A model generated the notes under the pieces. The model was not told the DNA's origin. It saw only the letters and a list, made by a program, of their open reading frames with translations, and made no database searches. From positions 11,291,501 through 11,355,500 of the forward strand of contig JALJCS010000022.1 in the NCBI GenBank assembly GCA_023055355.1: DNA of 64,000 nucleotides. Direction: 5' to 3'. Below are positions 12,296-24,905 of the stretch, one piece after another. The position numbers and the translations under genes are program-made. Source of the DNA: Agelaius tricolor (taxonomy: Eukaryota; Chordata; Aves; Passeriformes; Icteridae). Every line of letters starts with the position of its first letter. Position 1 is the first letter of the stretch.

Positions 12296-12643
12296 AGAGA
12301 CAGTGTTCAAGGCTGGCACACCCACGATAAAGCTCAGTCTGAAGGTCTAAGTGTGTAGGACTAGTGCTGGTTTCAGACTTTCCCTCGCTTGCTCTTTACA
12401 CGTAGAAGAGTGCAAGGCCGGCCAGGCAGGACGAGCTGCTGGCACCTCAGGCCAAGCTTAAAATGATAATGGTCTGATCCTGAGCCCTAGAGCCAATAAA
12501 AATTCCTAAACCCGGAATTTCAGGATGGAATCTTCTGCAGAACAGAGGGAGGAAATCTTATGCTTCAGCATTCTGCCAAGGTTGTGTGATACTCTCCCAT
12601 TCCTCAGTAACTCCCCAGTTGGGCTTCTGCCTCTCCTTCCCCA
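12296..12643. other. Non-coding spacer
   Basis: Short unique stretch between the CpG-dense patch and the next CR1 fragment. It contains isolated CpGs near 12410-12435 but no other recognisable feature. Confidence 0.5.
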
Positions 12644-12904
12644 CAATCACAAAACCATAGAGGGGTTTGGTTTGAAAGGTCCTTAAAAATAATGCAGTTC
12701 CACCCTTCCACACCTTCCGCTATCCCAGGTTGCTTTGAACCCTGTCCAACCTGGCCTAGGACACCTCCAGGGATGGGGCAGACACAGCTTCTCTGGGCAC
12801 CCTGTGCCAAGGCCTCAGCACCCTCACAGGGAACAATTCCTTCCCAGTATCTAACCTACATCTCCCCTTTTTAGTTTAATACCATTCCCCTTTGTCCTAT
12901 CCTG
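12644..12904 (-). mobile_element. CR1 LINE 3' fragment (antisense)
   Basis: About 260 bp. It opens on the + strand with the degraded tail 'AATCACAAAACCATAGAGG' and reaches 'CCTTTGTCCTATCCTGATTC', which corresponds to the CR1 block that reads AGGACAAGG in sense. Several substitutions (for example GGTTTGGTTTGAAAGG) indicate an older copy. Confidence 0.9.
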
Positions 12905-14007
12905 ATTCAGTCTGCAGAGGTGGAAAGCAGCACCATAGTTTTGGTCTTAATTAAAATAAAACCTCAACCATATTAAAGCAAGAATAACCCTCTCAGATGA
13001 TCTAGTGTAGACTAAAAAGACTGTACTGAAAAGCAGGATGAGATACCACCCCTTTCCACATCCCCTGGCCTACAGACCAAGGCTGCCTGTGAGCCCTGCC
13101 TTCTCCTCACACACCACACCAGACACGAAGGGGCCCCAGTCGTGAATAGCTAATTATTGGCCCACATTAAATTATTTCTCAAATTAAGATTTGTGGGTTT
13201 TCCCCTCGCCTAACAATACGCCTTTGAGAGCAGCATTGCAAACACACTGGAGCAGGAGCAGCAGTGTAGCTCCATGTGCAATTAGGCCAGCATGTGGATC
13301 TTATTGCTCCTAAGGACTCTCATTTGATTTCCCGCACCACCAACTGGTGAGAAGTTTTCAAGTCTATATAGAGAGGAATTAGATCACTCTTTGGGGTGGT
13401 CACATCTGGGGTTGGAAAACCAGATGGAGTGTGTTTTCCCGAGCCCTTTGTAATTGAACCAGCACACCAAGTTGCTAGGGAGCAGGAGAACACAATCCCT
13501 GCTCTAGGGCAGCCCGCAGCAACGCCGCTGCTGCAGCTGCCAACACTCGTAGGCACTGTCTGAAGTGCCAGCAGGTAAAACAGTCACACAGGCTGGGGTT
13601 TGTACAATATCAATGTGAACATGGACCTACTGCAGGCAGGGAGGAGCTCTGGAACATAAACATCTGCACCCACAGTCATGGTGTCACCAAAGGAACACAG
13701 GAGATTAATTTCTTCAGCTCCCCAAAAATGCAAAGTTCTCAAGAGTAGGCTGAAGCTGGGGAATGAAGAGGAGTGTGCAAGAAGGAGCAATATGGAAGCT
13801 TCAGCATTTCAAGAGCTGTGTGGGACTTATGAGCCATGAACACTGCCCTTCCTGAGGACCAGGAAGGTGCATCTGATAGAGAACAGGATGGACATAAGAC
13901 TTTTCTAATTAAAAAATGTGTTATTGACCGAAGTGAGAGACGGATGAAGCAGTTTTCTCCAAACCTTGACCAGCAGCAATGCAGATACACACAGAGCTGC
14001 AGCCTAA
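12905..14007. other. Non-coding interval with an AT-rich core
   Basis: No gene recognised. At 13140-13320 there is a TAAT-rich block (AGCTAATTATTGGCCC, CACATTAAATTATTTC) with the look of conserved regulatory DNA, untested. The rest is ordinary. Confidence 0.45.
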
Positions 14008-14406
14008 CCACAGACTGGTTTGAGCTGGAAGGGACCTCAAAGCTCATGTCATTCCCACCCCTGCCATGGGCAGGGACACCTTTCACTATCCCAGGTTGCT
14101 CTGAGCCCTGTCCAGTGTGGCCTTGAACACTTCTAGGAATGAAGCAGCTACAGCTCCTCTGAGCTTCAAATGTCTCATCATTCTCACAGGGAAGAATTTC
14201 TTACTAATACCTGATCTTATCCTGCCCTCTGTCAGTTTGAAGCCATTGTCCCTTGTCCTGTCATTCTGGGCCCTCACCCAAAGCCTCTCTCCAGCTCTCT
14301 TGGAGCACTTTTAGGTACTGGAAGGGATTCTAAGGTCTCCTCAGAGCCTTCTTCTCCTTAAGTTGAACAACACCAGTTCTCTCAGCCTGTCTCCAGAGCA
14401 GAGGTG
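14008..14406 (-). mobile_element. Longest CR1 copy in the window (antisense, ~400 bp)
   Basis: Beyond the usual 3' block, the copy continues upstream in CR1 terms. Read in sense (minus strand) it starts with 'GACAGGCTGAGAGAACTGG', then a block matching 'CCAGTACCTAAA', then the GGACAAGG and GAGGTGTCC-type blocks down to the 3' end. This reaches the sequence at or just after the end of CR1 ORF2. No intact reading frame remains. A short gap relative to the family is likely around 14160, where the usual 'GGGCACC' block is missing. Confidence 0.88.
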
Positions 14407-15115
14407 TCCCAAATGGCACAGTCTTTGCCAGGGAATGACTATTTTAGAGACAAAAAAGCATCTATTTTTCCCAGTGCTTACCCATATGCCACACTTTAAA
14501 ACCTGTGAGTTTAAAACCTCCTTATCAGCAGCTAACACGGAGCACGAGTCCCCAACATGCAGGAAGCATAAGGAAACCCTACTCTCCTTTCCTTTCCTGC
14601 TATTTATTTTCCTCCCTGGAACTCAGAACATGCAACAACAAAGTCACGAGTCAAACCATAAAAATGAGGCGGAATTTCTCCTTCAAATGCTGAGTCTGCA
14701 GCTGGAGGAGCAGGAGCTACCTACAGCTTCCCACGTGGCATCCCTGGGGCAGGGATGGTGAGGGAGGGCTGCTCTTCCTCCCTCCGCCAAATATCCCCAA
14801 AGCACAGCGATATAAAGATGAATTAGCAATTCCAGCCTAAGCAGAACACCTTTCAATGTTTGTTTGGGATTTTTTCAGAAGGGAGCAACAAATACAAAAA
14901 CAAATATATGTCCAGAGTCAGCACTGCACGACTCAAAAGCTACACAGATGACTCATTTCTCATGAACATGGCCTGCATATAAACATTCACCTTGAAAATA
15001 TAATAATCCTGCAACACTGAACCAGGAGAGCAGGAGGGTGGTGGGGATATGACAGAGCTCATAGCAGGAAAAAGAGGGAATGGGTGATGGGGAAGCTGTC
15101 AGGAAGAGGGGCCCA
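14407..15115. other. Non-coding interval, no gene seen
   Basis: Unique sequence with a 132-codon frame at 14363-14761 that starts inside the preceding CR1 copy and has no recognisable domain. It is therefore not annotated as a gene. Confidence 0.5.
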
Positions 15116-15194
15116 ACAGAGAAATCCCCCTTGGAAAGCATATGTAAGCATCTGGACAGAAAAATCCCCTTGAAAAGCACTTTCAAGCACCTGG
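15116..15194 (+). repeat. Short tandem duplication (~40 bp x 2)
   Basis: Segment 15116-15155 and segment 15156-15194 both begin with ACAGARAAATCCCC and continue with TTGRAAAGCA and AAGCAYCTGG. About three quarters of the positions match. It is an old local duplication with no known family. Confidence 0.7.
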
Positions 15195-15832
15195 CTCAGC
15201 TATTTTATCAGATTTTTGCTTTCCACACAGCCCACAGGTTTTGTGCAAGAAAATAAAGATTTTCCTTTCTGCAAATTATCGGCATTTTGAGTTGGTGTTT
15301 GAGGAGGACTCAGCTTTTTAAAGATTATTATTTCATAGGTGTTTTCATCTTAGAAAAAGTAAGATAATATTTTCCTTTGAAGACACTAAGCTGACACCTT
15401 TGGTTTTGCATTTTTCACATCCAATTCCACACTGGTTGGACTTTTCCTTCTCAAACCAGTATTATTCTGGCCTTCTTTTCTGTATCCACCTTTCTCCTGT
15501 CTAAACATGTGGGAATTTAACACAAGCTACACCAGACCTTTCCAACTGTGACTACAATGAACTCCTCTATGGCCCTGGAGCATCTGGAGCCACTGGGATT
15601 TCTGAAATAACACAATGAAATATCTGGGTGACTACACAGCCAACTTTGGGCAGCCAATTTTAAATTTCTGGCTGGTGGTGCACCAAGGGAGTGCAAGGTT
15701 CAAGTGCTGGCCATCACACAAAGTGTTTCACAATGAATTCCCACTGTTTTCTAACCCAGCTGCCTTGTTTAAAAACAAGTGCAACTCTCTGAGGTACACA
15801 AATAATTAATTTCAACCCAAGCTCTAAAGCAA
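15195..15832. other. Non-coding interval, no gene seen
   Basis: AT-rich unique sequence; nothing recognised apart from the 8-bp flank (15825-15832) that may be a target-site duplication of the next element. Confidence 0.5.
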
Positions 15833-16008
15833 CAGCTCCCAAACTTTCTTTCCTGGCTGCGACCTCATTTTACAGACCAGTAGCTCTGTGCAACCCCAAG
15901 CAGCAGAATAAATATGGAACAAAATGAAATTTCCATCAGGCTCACGACCTTGTTCATAACTTCCCCAAACCTCATTCTGGAGCCATCACTCCACTCTGGG
16001 AACTGCTG
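15833..16008. mobile_element. Probable hAT-type non-autonomous DNA transposon relic
   Basis: The left end CAGCTCCCAAACT and the right end (read on the minus strand) CAGCAGTTCCCAGAGT are imperfect terminal inverted repeats: 12 of 16 positions match when two extra left-hand bases are included. They resemble the 'CAGNGGTTCYCAAACT' ends of hAT/Charlie transposons. The element is flanked by TAAAGCAA and TAACACAA, 6 of 8 identical, as expected for the 8-bp duplication made by hAT transposases. At 176 bp it is a MITE-like remnant with no transposase. Its age blurs both ends, so family assignment is tentative. Confidence 0.5.
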
Positions 16009-16016
16009 TAACACAA

Positions 16017-19000
16017 ATTATGTTGGAAATCCACACCCAGCCATGGACAAACCCCTGGTGGCACCCACAGAGCCACCAACGGCTCCACGGTCATGGAGGG
16101 GAGACCAACACTTGTGGTTCTAGGATAAAACCTTTATTTACCCCATAGTGTCTGTCTGTTTTTTCCCAGAAATGCCCCCAAATCTCTCCAGGCTGTTTCA
16201 CAAACAGCAAAAGCCCAAAATGTGGATGTTACTTAAGAGCATCCTAAATAAAACCCTTTCAAATTACCTCCCGTGGCATTTTTTATTGCCTAAAGACAGA
16301 TTTTAGCTTTAGGGAACTCCTGTGCTTGGTGCACTCTGCTGAGGATGCAGTCAGGGTCACACACATAAATTATCAATCAAATGACTTGCTCCACTATGTA
16401 CCTCTGGTGGCAGGAGCTGAGATTAGAATTAAGGCTTTCCTGGTTCCCAGATCAGGTCCTACACAATTACAGTTTTGCAGCCAACTGTACAAACGAGATG
16501 TTTCCAGGCTGGATATCAGAGACCAGCAAAGGGAAAACAAACAACAGGAATCACTTCAGAAAAACTTGTTCTCTTCCTCTCTGACTCCAAGTTCATGATT
16601 TTGGCATCATCCCTGATGGTGGTGACTTTAACAATAAAAAAGGCAACCAGCAAGTTCATGCAGTAGAGAGGGGGAAGAACAACAGAGATTCTGGGAAGGG
16701 ATTTTTTGGCCATCTGCCCTCTTCCTGACATATTTTGAGAGATGAGAAATCCCCAAAATGGTTTATCCTGAGGGTTGGACCACGAACTGGAGCAGCGTGG
16801 CCATAATGGCTCTAAAGTGCCATTCCCTGCACACACACATTCTGTATCCCAGGGCACCAACCTGAACAGTAAACATGAGGATATTCCCCTACATGTGCAG
16901 AAAACCAAGGACAAAAATTCAGTCCTTTGGCTCCCTACTGCCGTTAAAATTAATTGCCACATAAAATTGCTGATTCCTACCAAATGAAGCTACACAATTT
17001 ATCAACTCAAGGATAGAGCAAACTCACTCGTGGTTTAAATACTTTATCTGAGTTATTACAGGATTCTGCACCAGCGACAGTTTTATGGATAATGTAGGTT
17101 TTGTAAATTCATTAGTACAGGACGAACTTTCAAAGCAAACAAAGGCATTAAACAAACACCACAATACTGTATTTACACACAAATTAGATTTCCCTTCCCT
17201 TTCCAAAGCCATGCTGAGATCCTTGAAGGAAAAATAGGAAAGAAGGTCTGCTGTAACACTACATGAAGGGAAAACAGGGCAGTTCATTAACACCTGAATC
17301 AGTGGGGGCTGAGCTCAGACCTGTTTCCTGACCTAATACATGAGCAGGTCACTTGTTGGCTTCTGATTCAGCCCCTCCAAGCTCTCAAATTGTTGAAGAA
17401 GCATTTCTATACCACAAAAGGAGACTGGACCTGCTCCAGAGCCCGTTGCAGTCCATGGCATCTTTCCACTGATTTCAGCAGGCTTTAAAACAAGGGCACC
17501 ATGTCCCTTAATTAAAGGGACCACATCATCTGGAATCTACTCTGTTTCAACCAAAGTTAAAACCAGTTTCAAACCTATTCCTGCGTGAATCCCTCTGCCC
17601 TTTTCCCATTGATTAAATGCTTCTCCTCCCAGCTGAGATCGGAAATAGCTGCCAAGATGACACAGGACATGGGAGAAAGAGAAAAATTGCATCTCTGTGA
17701 CTTGCTGTCAAACCAAAGGACACACCGAAAATAAGAGGAAAAACATTTTTTGGACTTTCGTACAACAAGAGACATGAAAAACAATTTCAGAAGGAAGCAC
17801 AAATTTTCAGCTGATACTGCTTCTCCTGCAAGAAATCTCATGATGGAAACTGTTTTAACCTGTACTTGCTGGAAGGAATGACTAACATTGCTATAAAAAA
17901 AAAAAAAGACATTGTAGAAAAAAAGCACTGTTTTTCTCCACTTTTCCATTCTGTTTACTCTGTGCATTTATCACCAGCATGTGTAGAAGCAGCCTCACTC
18001 TTTCCCCTGTGCAGGCAGTGAGTTAGTCACACTTTCCCCTGTTGTGTAGCTCCTTTAGTCAGCAGCAGGGAAGTGATAAAGATGAAAAAAACTAAACAAA
18101 ACCAGGAAAACGCAATTGTGAAAAACACAGAAGTTAGCAGGAGGTCCTTGTAGGCAAATGTAATATTCAAATCGATTTGGCTTGCTTTAATTTAGGAGAC
18201 TGCAATCTGGAAAGGAGCTCCTGCCTCCTCCTCTGAAGGAAGTGCACGAAGGGTACAGGAGAGGGAGGGCAGGGACACAGGAGAGGCAGCAGAGCTGCAG
18301 GAAACCCTGGTGCAAAGTCCAGGCAAGAACATTTCAGCAACTGAGAAACTGCTGCTAGAGAATAGATGTGTACCCCAGAGTCAGTGCCAGCTTCCAAGCC
18401 CAGCAGGGCTCTCACTTTTTGCTCACCAGGTGTTAAATAACCCGCTCACAGTGGGAACAGCCCAAGTTTTGTGGCCAGGGTAATGTAATTATGCACCACT
18501 GCTTCATTCTTGGGGGTCTGCTTATTAAAAATGCATTAAAGAAATAAATCACTGCTGACTGTGTCGTCCCCCTTCCCCTTTTTGCTGGGCTAAGAAGAGT
18601 GACTATTGTTAAATAAACCCAGCAAAAGCAGTAACAATAGGAAACTCCCAAACTTTATTTCCAGACTCACAGCAATCGCTCGTTTTCCATTAAATTATTT
18701 GCTACAGTAAGTACATGAAGTAGCAAAGATACCAAACCACCCTAATAAACCTATACAAAATTATCACCCTAAACCATCTGGAATCACAGTGTTCTGGTGG
18801 GCAGCTTTCCAGTCTTGGGACTTATTCTTGATTATAAAAACCACGGATTGGTCACAGGCAGAGCAGGGGGAGGCTGAGACTTTATATTTATTAGGCACAA
18901 ATCTGCACCAGCCTGCTTTAACACAATGTGAAGGCCAGGTAGGATCCTGCTTCCAAGACTCTGAGGTCCAAATCCCACAGACACCTGGTGTGCATGACCA

Positions 19001-19487
19001 GACCTGGCTCTACCCCTGCAGAGAGGGGCGTGGGATGGACACCAGCCAGATCCACCAAAACCCAGGGAAGAAAGGCTCATTTCCAAGTGCCATCAGTGAA
19101 CCCACTGGTGCTGCCACAGTTTCATCAGCAGGTGTGGGTGTGTCTCTGGATGTTGGGGTTGATGCTTCAAGGTATCCAGGAGATGGGGGAGGACAAGGGG
19201 ATGAGCCTGTTCTGCCTTCCCTGCACTGCAGCTTTGGGGAGCAGCCCAGGGTGCAAATCCCATCACTCTAACCCACGGTGCCCACACCATCCTTTCATCT
19301 CCCAGTTCAAAACATCCTCCTGGCTCTGTAAGGGCAAAGATTTGGCTTAAACCAGTACCAAAGAGCAGCACACCTCCACTTAAAATCAACCCCAAATCTG
19401 AGATATTCCCAATGCAGAACCCAGTCAGCAGGGATTTGGGAATGGTCCAGCTCACACAACTGTCCCATCCCAACACTTCCCTGACCT
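16017..19487. other. Non-coding interval, no gene seen
   Basis: No transposon copy or gene recognised. Minus-strand frames of 155 codons (16516-16983) and 130 codons (17575-17967), and a plus-strand frame of 160 codons (18789-19271), are open. None shows a signal peptide, domain or repeat that I can name, and none has supporting splice or promoter context. A poly-A run lies at about 17896-17908. Confidence 0.5.
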
Positions 19488-19593
19488 GCAGCCTGGTCCA
19501 GCCTGGTTTCCTGGCTGTGGCAGGGGTTAGGAACTAGATGGGCTTTAAGGTTCCCTCCAACACAAACCAATCTGACTCTATGATCCCATGATA
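19488..19593 (+). mobile_element. CR1 LINE 3' fragment (sense)
   Basis: Very short copy. It retains the block 'CAGCCTGGTCCAGCCTGG', a diverged 'GGCTTTAAGGTTCCCTCC' and the characteristic tail CTCTATGATCCCATGATA. The tail shows that the true 3' end is preserved while most of the element is missing. Confidence 0.85.
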
Positions 19594-21858
19594 TCCTTCT
19601 AGGAAAGCCCCAAGTCACCAGCAAGACAACCTGGAATAAAACCACCTACAAGCTTGTACAGAAAAACACTTCCCAAATAGTTTTTCCCCCCTCTCTGGTG
19701 TTAGTCATCAACCTTCCCAAATATAAAACCGGCTCAATTTAGCCTGGCCAGGCACTTCTGTCAAATATTTAAAGAAAAAATGGCCAGCAAGAGGCTGTGC
19801 AATCTCATGTGAACATTTCTGTCCCTGAAACAGATCTTAATTCTCTAAGGATCATCTCACATGCCAATGGGAAGCTCAGTAAGGGATGAGATATTTAATC
19901 TAATCTGCTTTCAAAATAATTTTGTTGGCATTGATTGTGCTGAATTATATCTATGGGAAAGAATTTAAAGTAAGAGCAAATACAGACATATATGAGCCAG
20001 ACAAGTAAGTCTCTGTTACCATTACTGTTGGCTGATAATTACAAAGAACAACAATCTAAATATGAATGTAAGGTAAAACCACCTGGTTTAAGCACCCAGC
20101 ACACAGCTGTGTTTTTAAAAATTATTCTAACATATGCAATATTATAAAAAATCCTCAAAAATGGTCTGGTATTAAATTCTTTTGCTTGACTCTTCCCTCG
20201 TTCCCCCAGAAAACCACCCCTAAAATCTGAGCTGTGTGTAAGCCCAGCTGTTTCCTGGCTTTTCTATGCAAATTGTTCTCCCTGGATTTTATTGTGTGCA
20301 TGTAGATGTCTCTCAGAACGCACTCAAGTTTGAATTAGGGGCCCTACTTCCATCAAAGGGCATTCTTGTAAAATAAGCTTCACTCTCCCAGTATCTGACA
20401 CGGAATTATTATCCCATAACTCACGGGTGTCCTAGCAGTTCTGTATTAAACACAGCTCTGGAAAAGCCCCAGAGGGAAAAGCACATGAAGGGACATGGAG
20501 AGTCACTCAGATGTAAACCTGTAAAGCCAGGAATTCCATATTTCCCTGCCAACCCACAGAGCTCACACCATGTGCTGGGTGAGGATGTGCCTCCTGCCTT
20601 GCTGCTGAATTTTTACCTTTCATGATTAACTAAACACCGATTGCATTATTGTGTAATTAGGTTAAATTAAAACTTAGCTTAAAGCAGGAAACACTTCCTT
20701 TTCAATTCCAATCAAAAGCATTTACTTCATTTTCAGTTTGATATTGGCATCTCCCTCTAGCATGACAAATTTAAAATTATTACTGTATGACAGCAGGAAA
20801 ATCAGAAAGTAAAAGTTACTGTGGTGGCTGGTCTGAAAGCTCACAATTACCAGAAAATGAGGAGATTTCTGCTGCTGCTTTTCACACTTATTCCCTCCCC
20901 AGTTTCCCACTGACTTTCTGGCTTTGTTGCAAAAAAGAAACTCAAATGGTAAAAAGTTGCCCAAGTTATTTCCCCCTGACCAGGATTTTTTAACCCACTG
21001 CACCTATTACTCACCCTATAAATCAGCATTTCCTATCCACCCCTTTTTGGACAGCCAAGGCTGTAGTGTGTTTCAAAATATACATCAAAAGTGTATCAGC
21101 ACTGGAAAGGTCCAATTCATCTTATTTATCAAATTCCAGCCTTAGACCAAGGTTTTTTTTATGGTCAACCCCAAAGTACCATTAGACTGATAACAACTGC
21201 TACCCTCACATCCACCAGTACAGTGCCAGCCTGGAGAGTTTTCTTGTGTGGCTCTGGAATATTTTAGAGGCAGACTTTGCAGGGTGTGCCCCAAATTCTG
21301 TCCTCAACCCTGGATATTCACAGAGTCACAAATGTGGGGACACAATCCAAGAGCAGAGTCTGTCCCACACTTTAGGAACCAAATGATAGTGTGTGGTAAT
21401 AAAATATTCATTATGCTCTACAACACCGCAACTGACTGGCTGTACTTCCTCCCCTCTCCATCAGAGAACACTGGAACCCTCTGCAACTTCTGCTCAAGAC
21501 TTCTCAGGTTACATATCTTTATTTTTCTTACAGCTTTTCCTATAGGATTGTGTCTCTGCAAGGAGCCATTTGGCAGTTAAGGCAGTTTACCCAGAAACCC
21601 AGAGTGCTGTTTGGTTTTTTCTCCTTGTTGCCTCCATTTCTCTGGAATGACACCCCTGGCAGAGTGTCCAGAATCAATTTCCTAAACACAACCATAAGCC
21701 CACAAAATGCACTGAATGGAGCAAAAAGCCACACCATACTTTGTTAACCAGCACTGTACCAGTCCCCAAAGGAATCCATCATGCACCAGGAGAGGAAAAT
21801 AATAAAGCCCTGTGTTAAGATTGCTTAATCCTGCTCCCAGCACAGACCCTGACATGTG
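19594..21858. other. AT-rich non-coding interval
   Basis: No gene or transposon recognised. Two stretches look like candidate regulatory DNA by motif density: 19850-20160 and 20600-20690 (GATTGCATTATTGTGTAATT and nearby TTAGGTTAAATT). The rest is ordinary AT-rich sequence. Confidence 0.4.
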
Positions 21859-22072
21859 ATGGTGGGAAGAAATTCTTTACACAGAGGGTGGGAGGCCCTG
21901 GCACAGGTGCCCAGAGCAGCTGGGGCTGCCCCTGGATCCCTGGCAGTGCCCAAGGCCAGGCTGGATGGGGTTTGGAGCAGCCTGGGACAGTGGAAGGTGT
22001 CCCTGTCATGGCAGGGGTGGCACTGGATGGGCTTTAAGGTCCTTTCCAACCCAAACCATTCTGGGGTTCCAC
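21859..22072 (+). mobile_element. CR1 LINE 3' fragment (sense)
   Basis: About 215 bp. It runs from 'GGGAAGAAATTCTTTACACA' through 'GGGGCTGCCCCTGGATCC' and 'CAAGGCCAGGCTGGATGG' to 'TCCTTTCCAACCC', ending at CATTCTGGGGTTCC. The 'GGATCCCTGGCAGTGCCCAAGG' type of block is the same variant seen at 42.96 and 62.52 kb, which suggests one subfamily. Confidence 0.92.
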
Positions 22073-24756
22073 AATACCTCCCTCCTTCCCCCCACCATGC
22101 CACAGTGATATTCCCACTTCACCGCTCTCAGAAACAGCTCAATAAACTGGGAACCCACCTACAACAGCTGCAATTCCTGCTGCCACCAACAAGGCAATGA
22201 AGACACAAATCCTTAATTTGGATTCCCCAAGGGATGTGCATCCAAGAGCTCGCTGTCCCTGCAGAAAACCTCATCCAGAGGGTGGATGGGGCAGAGGGGG
22301 GGTACAGGATCACACCCTGCCTTCCCTCACTGGCCATGTTGCTGTTGGCACCAAAACAGAAAGACCTGCAGGGGATGTAAGGAATTGAAATGGAAAAATC
22401 AGGAAATAAAATGTAAAAAGTGTATTGTGAGCAAGTGATTGAAGGAAGTAGCAGAGCCCTTAACAAATTGGTTATTTGTCTGGTTAGCTGATGCAGAAGT
22501 GGAACAGGAAATTAATTCAATATGCCCCAGACTTACATTCTGCTATTATTTTCAGAGTTTTTTCTTCTTTTTCTTTTTTTCATATACATATATAAGCCCA
22601 AAAGTAAGGTATTTCCAGGCAAGCCAGCATTTGATGCTGATGAGACTTCAATTAAAAAGATCTAATCATTGTCTGAGCTAGACTACAGACTGGCTTGGAA
22701 ATGAAAGAATAAAACAAGACCAATTCAGAAGGAAAGACCCCATTCAGAACCCACCTGGCTACCAGCAGGTCTTGATTTGTTGAAAAATATCCTAAACCAG
22801 TAGGTAATAGTCACACTCACACTAAACCTTTATGAACAAGTTCCCACTCTCTGTGCCTCACACGATATGGCAGCCTGCCAGTAATTCTGCTTTAAACATG
22901 AAAATGGATATCAAATCCAGCTTTTTAGATAAAATAATGGCACAGGAGATTGATGGGCACTGCTACACTGCACAATGACCATTTAAAACGCTTTTGGCTG
23001 CAGTTACAAGGCTCCAGTGACCTCCAGAACTAGAGAAACTCCACGCAGCATTAAGAGAAAATAAAATTAGTGATTCACAATGAAGAAATAAAGTGATTCA
23101 GTGCTTTTCCAAGAGGTACTGGCTGCAGTTAGCACTTCTGCAATGACACCAGTACTCAGGGTCGTGCCTAGAGAAGGAACAAACACTCTGAATTTCCATA
23201 AATGAAATGTCTGCTGCTGAGATGGCACTAAAAATGGTACTGGGGGGTGCCAGGGAACTGAAGTGGAATGGAAATAGGTTTTTCATTATCATTGTGGGGA
23301 ACATCACTCGCCCACCACGTGGTCATGGCACAGGAGTGGGCAGTAAGAGAATGGCAAAAGGCAGAAAAGAGAGACAAAAGGGAATGAAGCTGGAGCACGA
23401 ATACAGGGGAGAAACGAGGAGCTGAGACTAAAGCTGAAGGCAGAGTGGATGGAGCAAGAAATGCCAGAGGAAGACAAAGCAGAGGAGGCACCCCCATCAC
23501 ACCTACAGCTGACTCACATTTCGGGTTACTTCCATTATTGCTTTGTATTCCGGCAGCATCTGGCATCTGCTGCTGAGATCAGAGCTGTGTTGTGCCAAGT
23601 GTGAATCAAGACCTTTCTGCTCATCAGCTGAAAATCCAAACAGACAAAAGGGAAAACTGAGCAAGGAACAAAATCATCCTGCCTGGAGTGACCAGGAGCT
23701 GCAGCAGCAACAGAACCCACGCAAACACCACTCTGGTCATCCTGGAAGTACACAGAGAACATAATTTTTTTTTTTCTATGCCAAGAGCTGATTCTTTCAA
23801 GTGGTTTTTAAAGCTCTCAGGATCCATCTGCCCCTCAGTAAGGGTGGGTAAAATGTTTGAGAGAGTCAGGCACTGTCTGCATTTGCTGCTGTAAGCAGCT
23901 ACAACCCTGCTGTGCTGCCATCAGGAACCAAGTGGGCTCTTCCAAGCATCCAGTACAGTCCACAGACAACATTTAAGCTCATCTGACACCCATCAGGCTC
24001 CAACAATCCTGGGTCTGAAGCTCCCAGGCTCACCCTTGGACTGCCTTGCACCCTCCAGGCTCAGTAGTCTCATTTAACATGTGGAGTAAAAAGTTAGGAG
24101 AGCATTCCTCTTGTATTGTGCCAGGGAGCTGTGCAGAATTAATTATTGTGCAAATAGAGCTCTAAATCATTAACAAAAAAATGATTATAGCATCTGCCAT
24201 CATTACTTGGCCCATTACTTAAAAAGCTGGATGCAATAAATAGGATGGGGAATGGCTGGTATTACACTGACAGAGCTCAAGAATTTGGGATATCAGAAAT
24301 GAGCCCTGCCTGGAACAGTTACACTTGGGCTCTGTCAGTACTTTGTAGTCAGACCAATACAGTAAAGTCCTTCATCCCCAAGCACTTAAAAAACCCAGCA
24401 GATAATCATTAAAAGAATGAAAACACTGTGGTATTCCTCCCAGGCCTTTTGTCTTTTCTTCCTGTTCTTTGGAACTTTTAATAAACTTACATTTTTACAT
24501 TTCCCCATTAGATTTCTTAGATAAATATTTTAACTAAGTCAAAATACCACAGCTTGAAATGAGGATGGCCTTTCTTTATTTGCTTTCTTCCACGCTGGCT
24601 GCCAGATCTGAGAGATGTTCCATCCACCAGTGGCTGCTCTGGTGAGGGTGCAAGTGCTCTCCCCTCCTGCAGGCACAGCTGAGTCCCACCACCCCTCAGT
24701 CTCCAGAAGAGGCATTTTCAGCAGGATCCCATTTGCCCCATGGCCTTCTCCATGCC
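22073..24756. other. Non-coding interval, no gene seen
   Basis: Includes a polypyrimidine tract at about 22555-22580 followed by CATATACATATATAAG, and a purine-rich stretch at 23330-23480. No open frame exceeds about 112 codons, and nothing is recognisable. Confidence 0.5.
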
Positions 24757-24905
24757 AGCTGGGGATGCCTCATCCCTGACAGTGCCCAAGGCCAGGCTGG
24801 ACAGGGCTTGGAGCAACCTGGCATGGTGGAAGGTGTCCCTGCCCGTGGCTGGGATGGCACTGGGTGCCCTTTAAGGTCCCAAACTTTTCTGTGCCTCTGG
24901 AATCT
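24757..24905 (+). mobile_element. CR1 LINE 3' fragment (sense)
   Basis: About 150 bp, from 'AGCTGGGGATGCCTCATC' through 'GGACAGGGCTTGGAGCAACC' to 'GCCCTTTAAGGTCCC'. The last ~40 bp are diverged and the tail reads CTTTTCTGTGCCTCTGGAATC. Confidence 0.9.
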
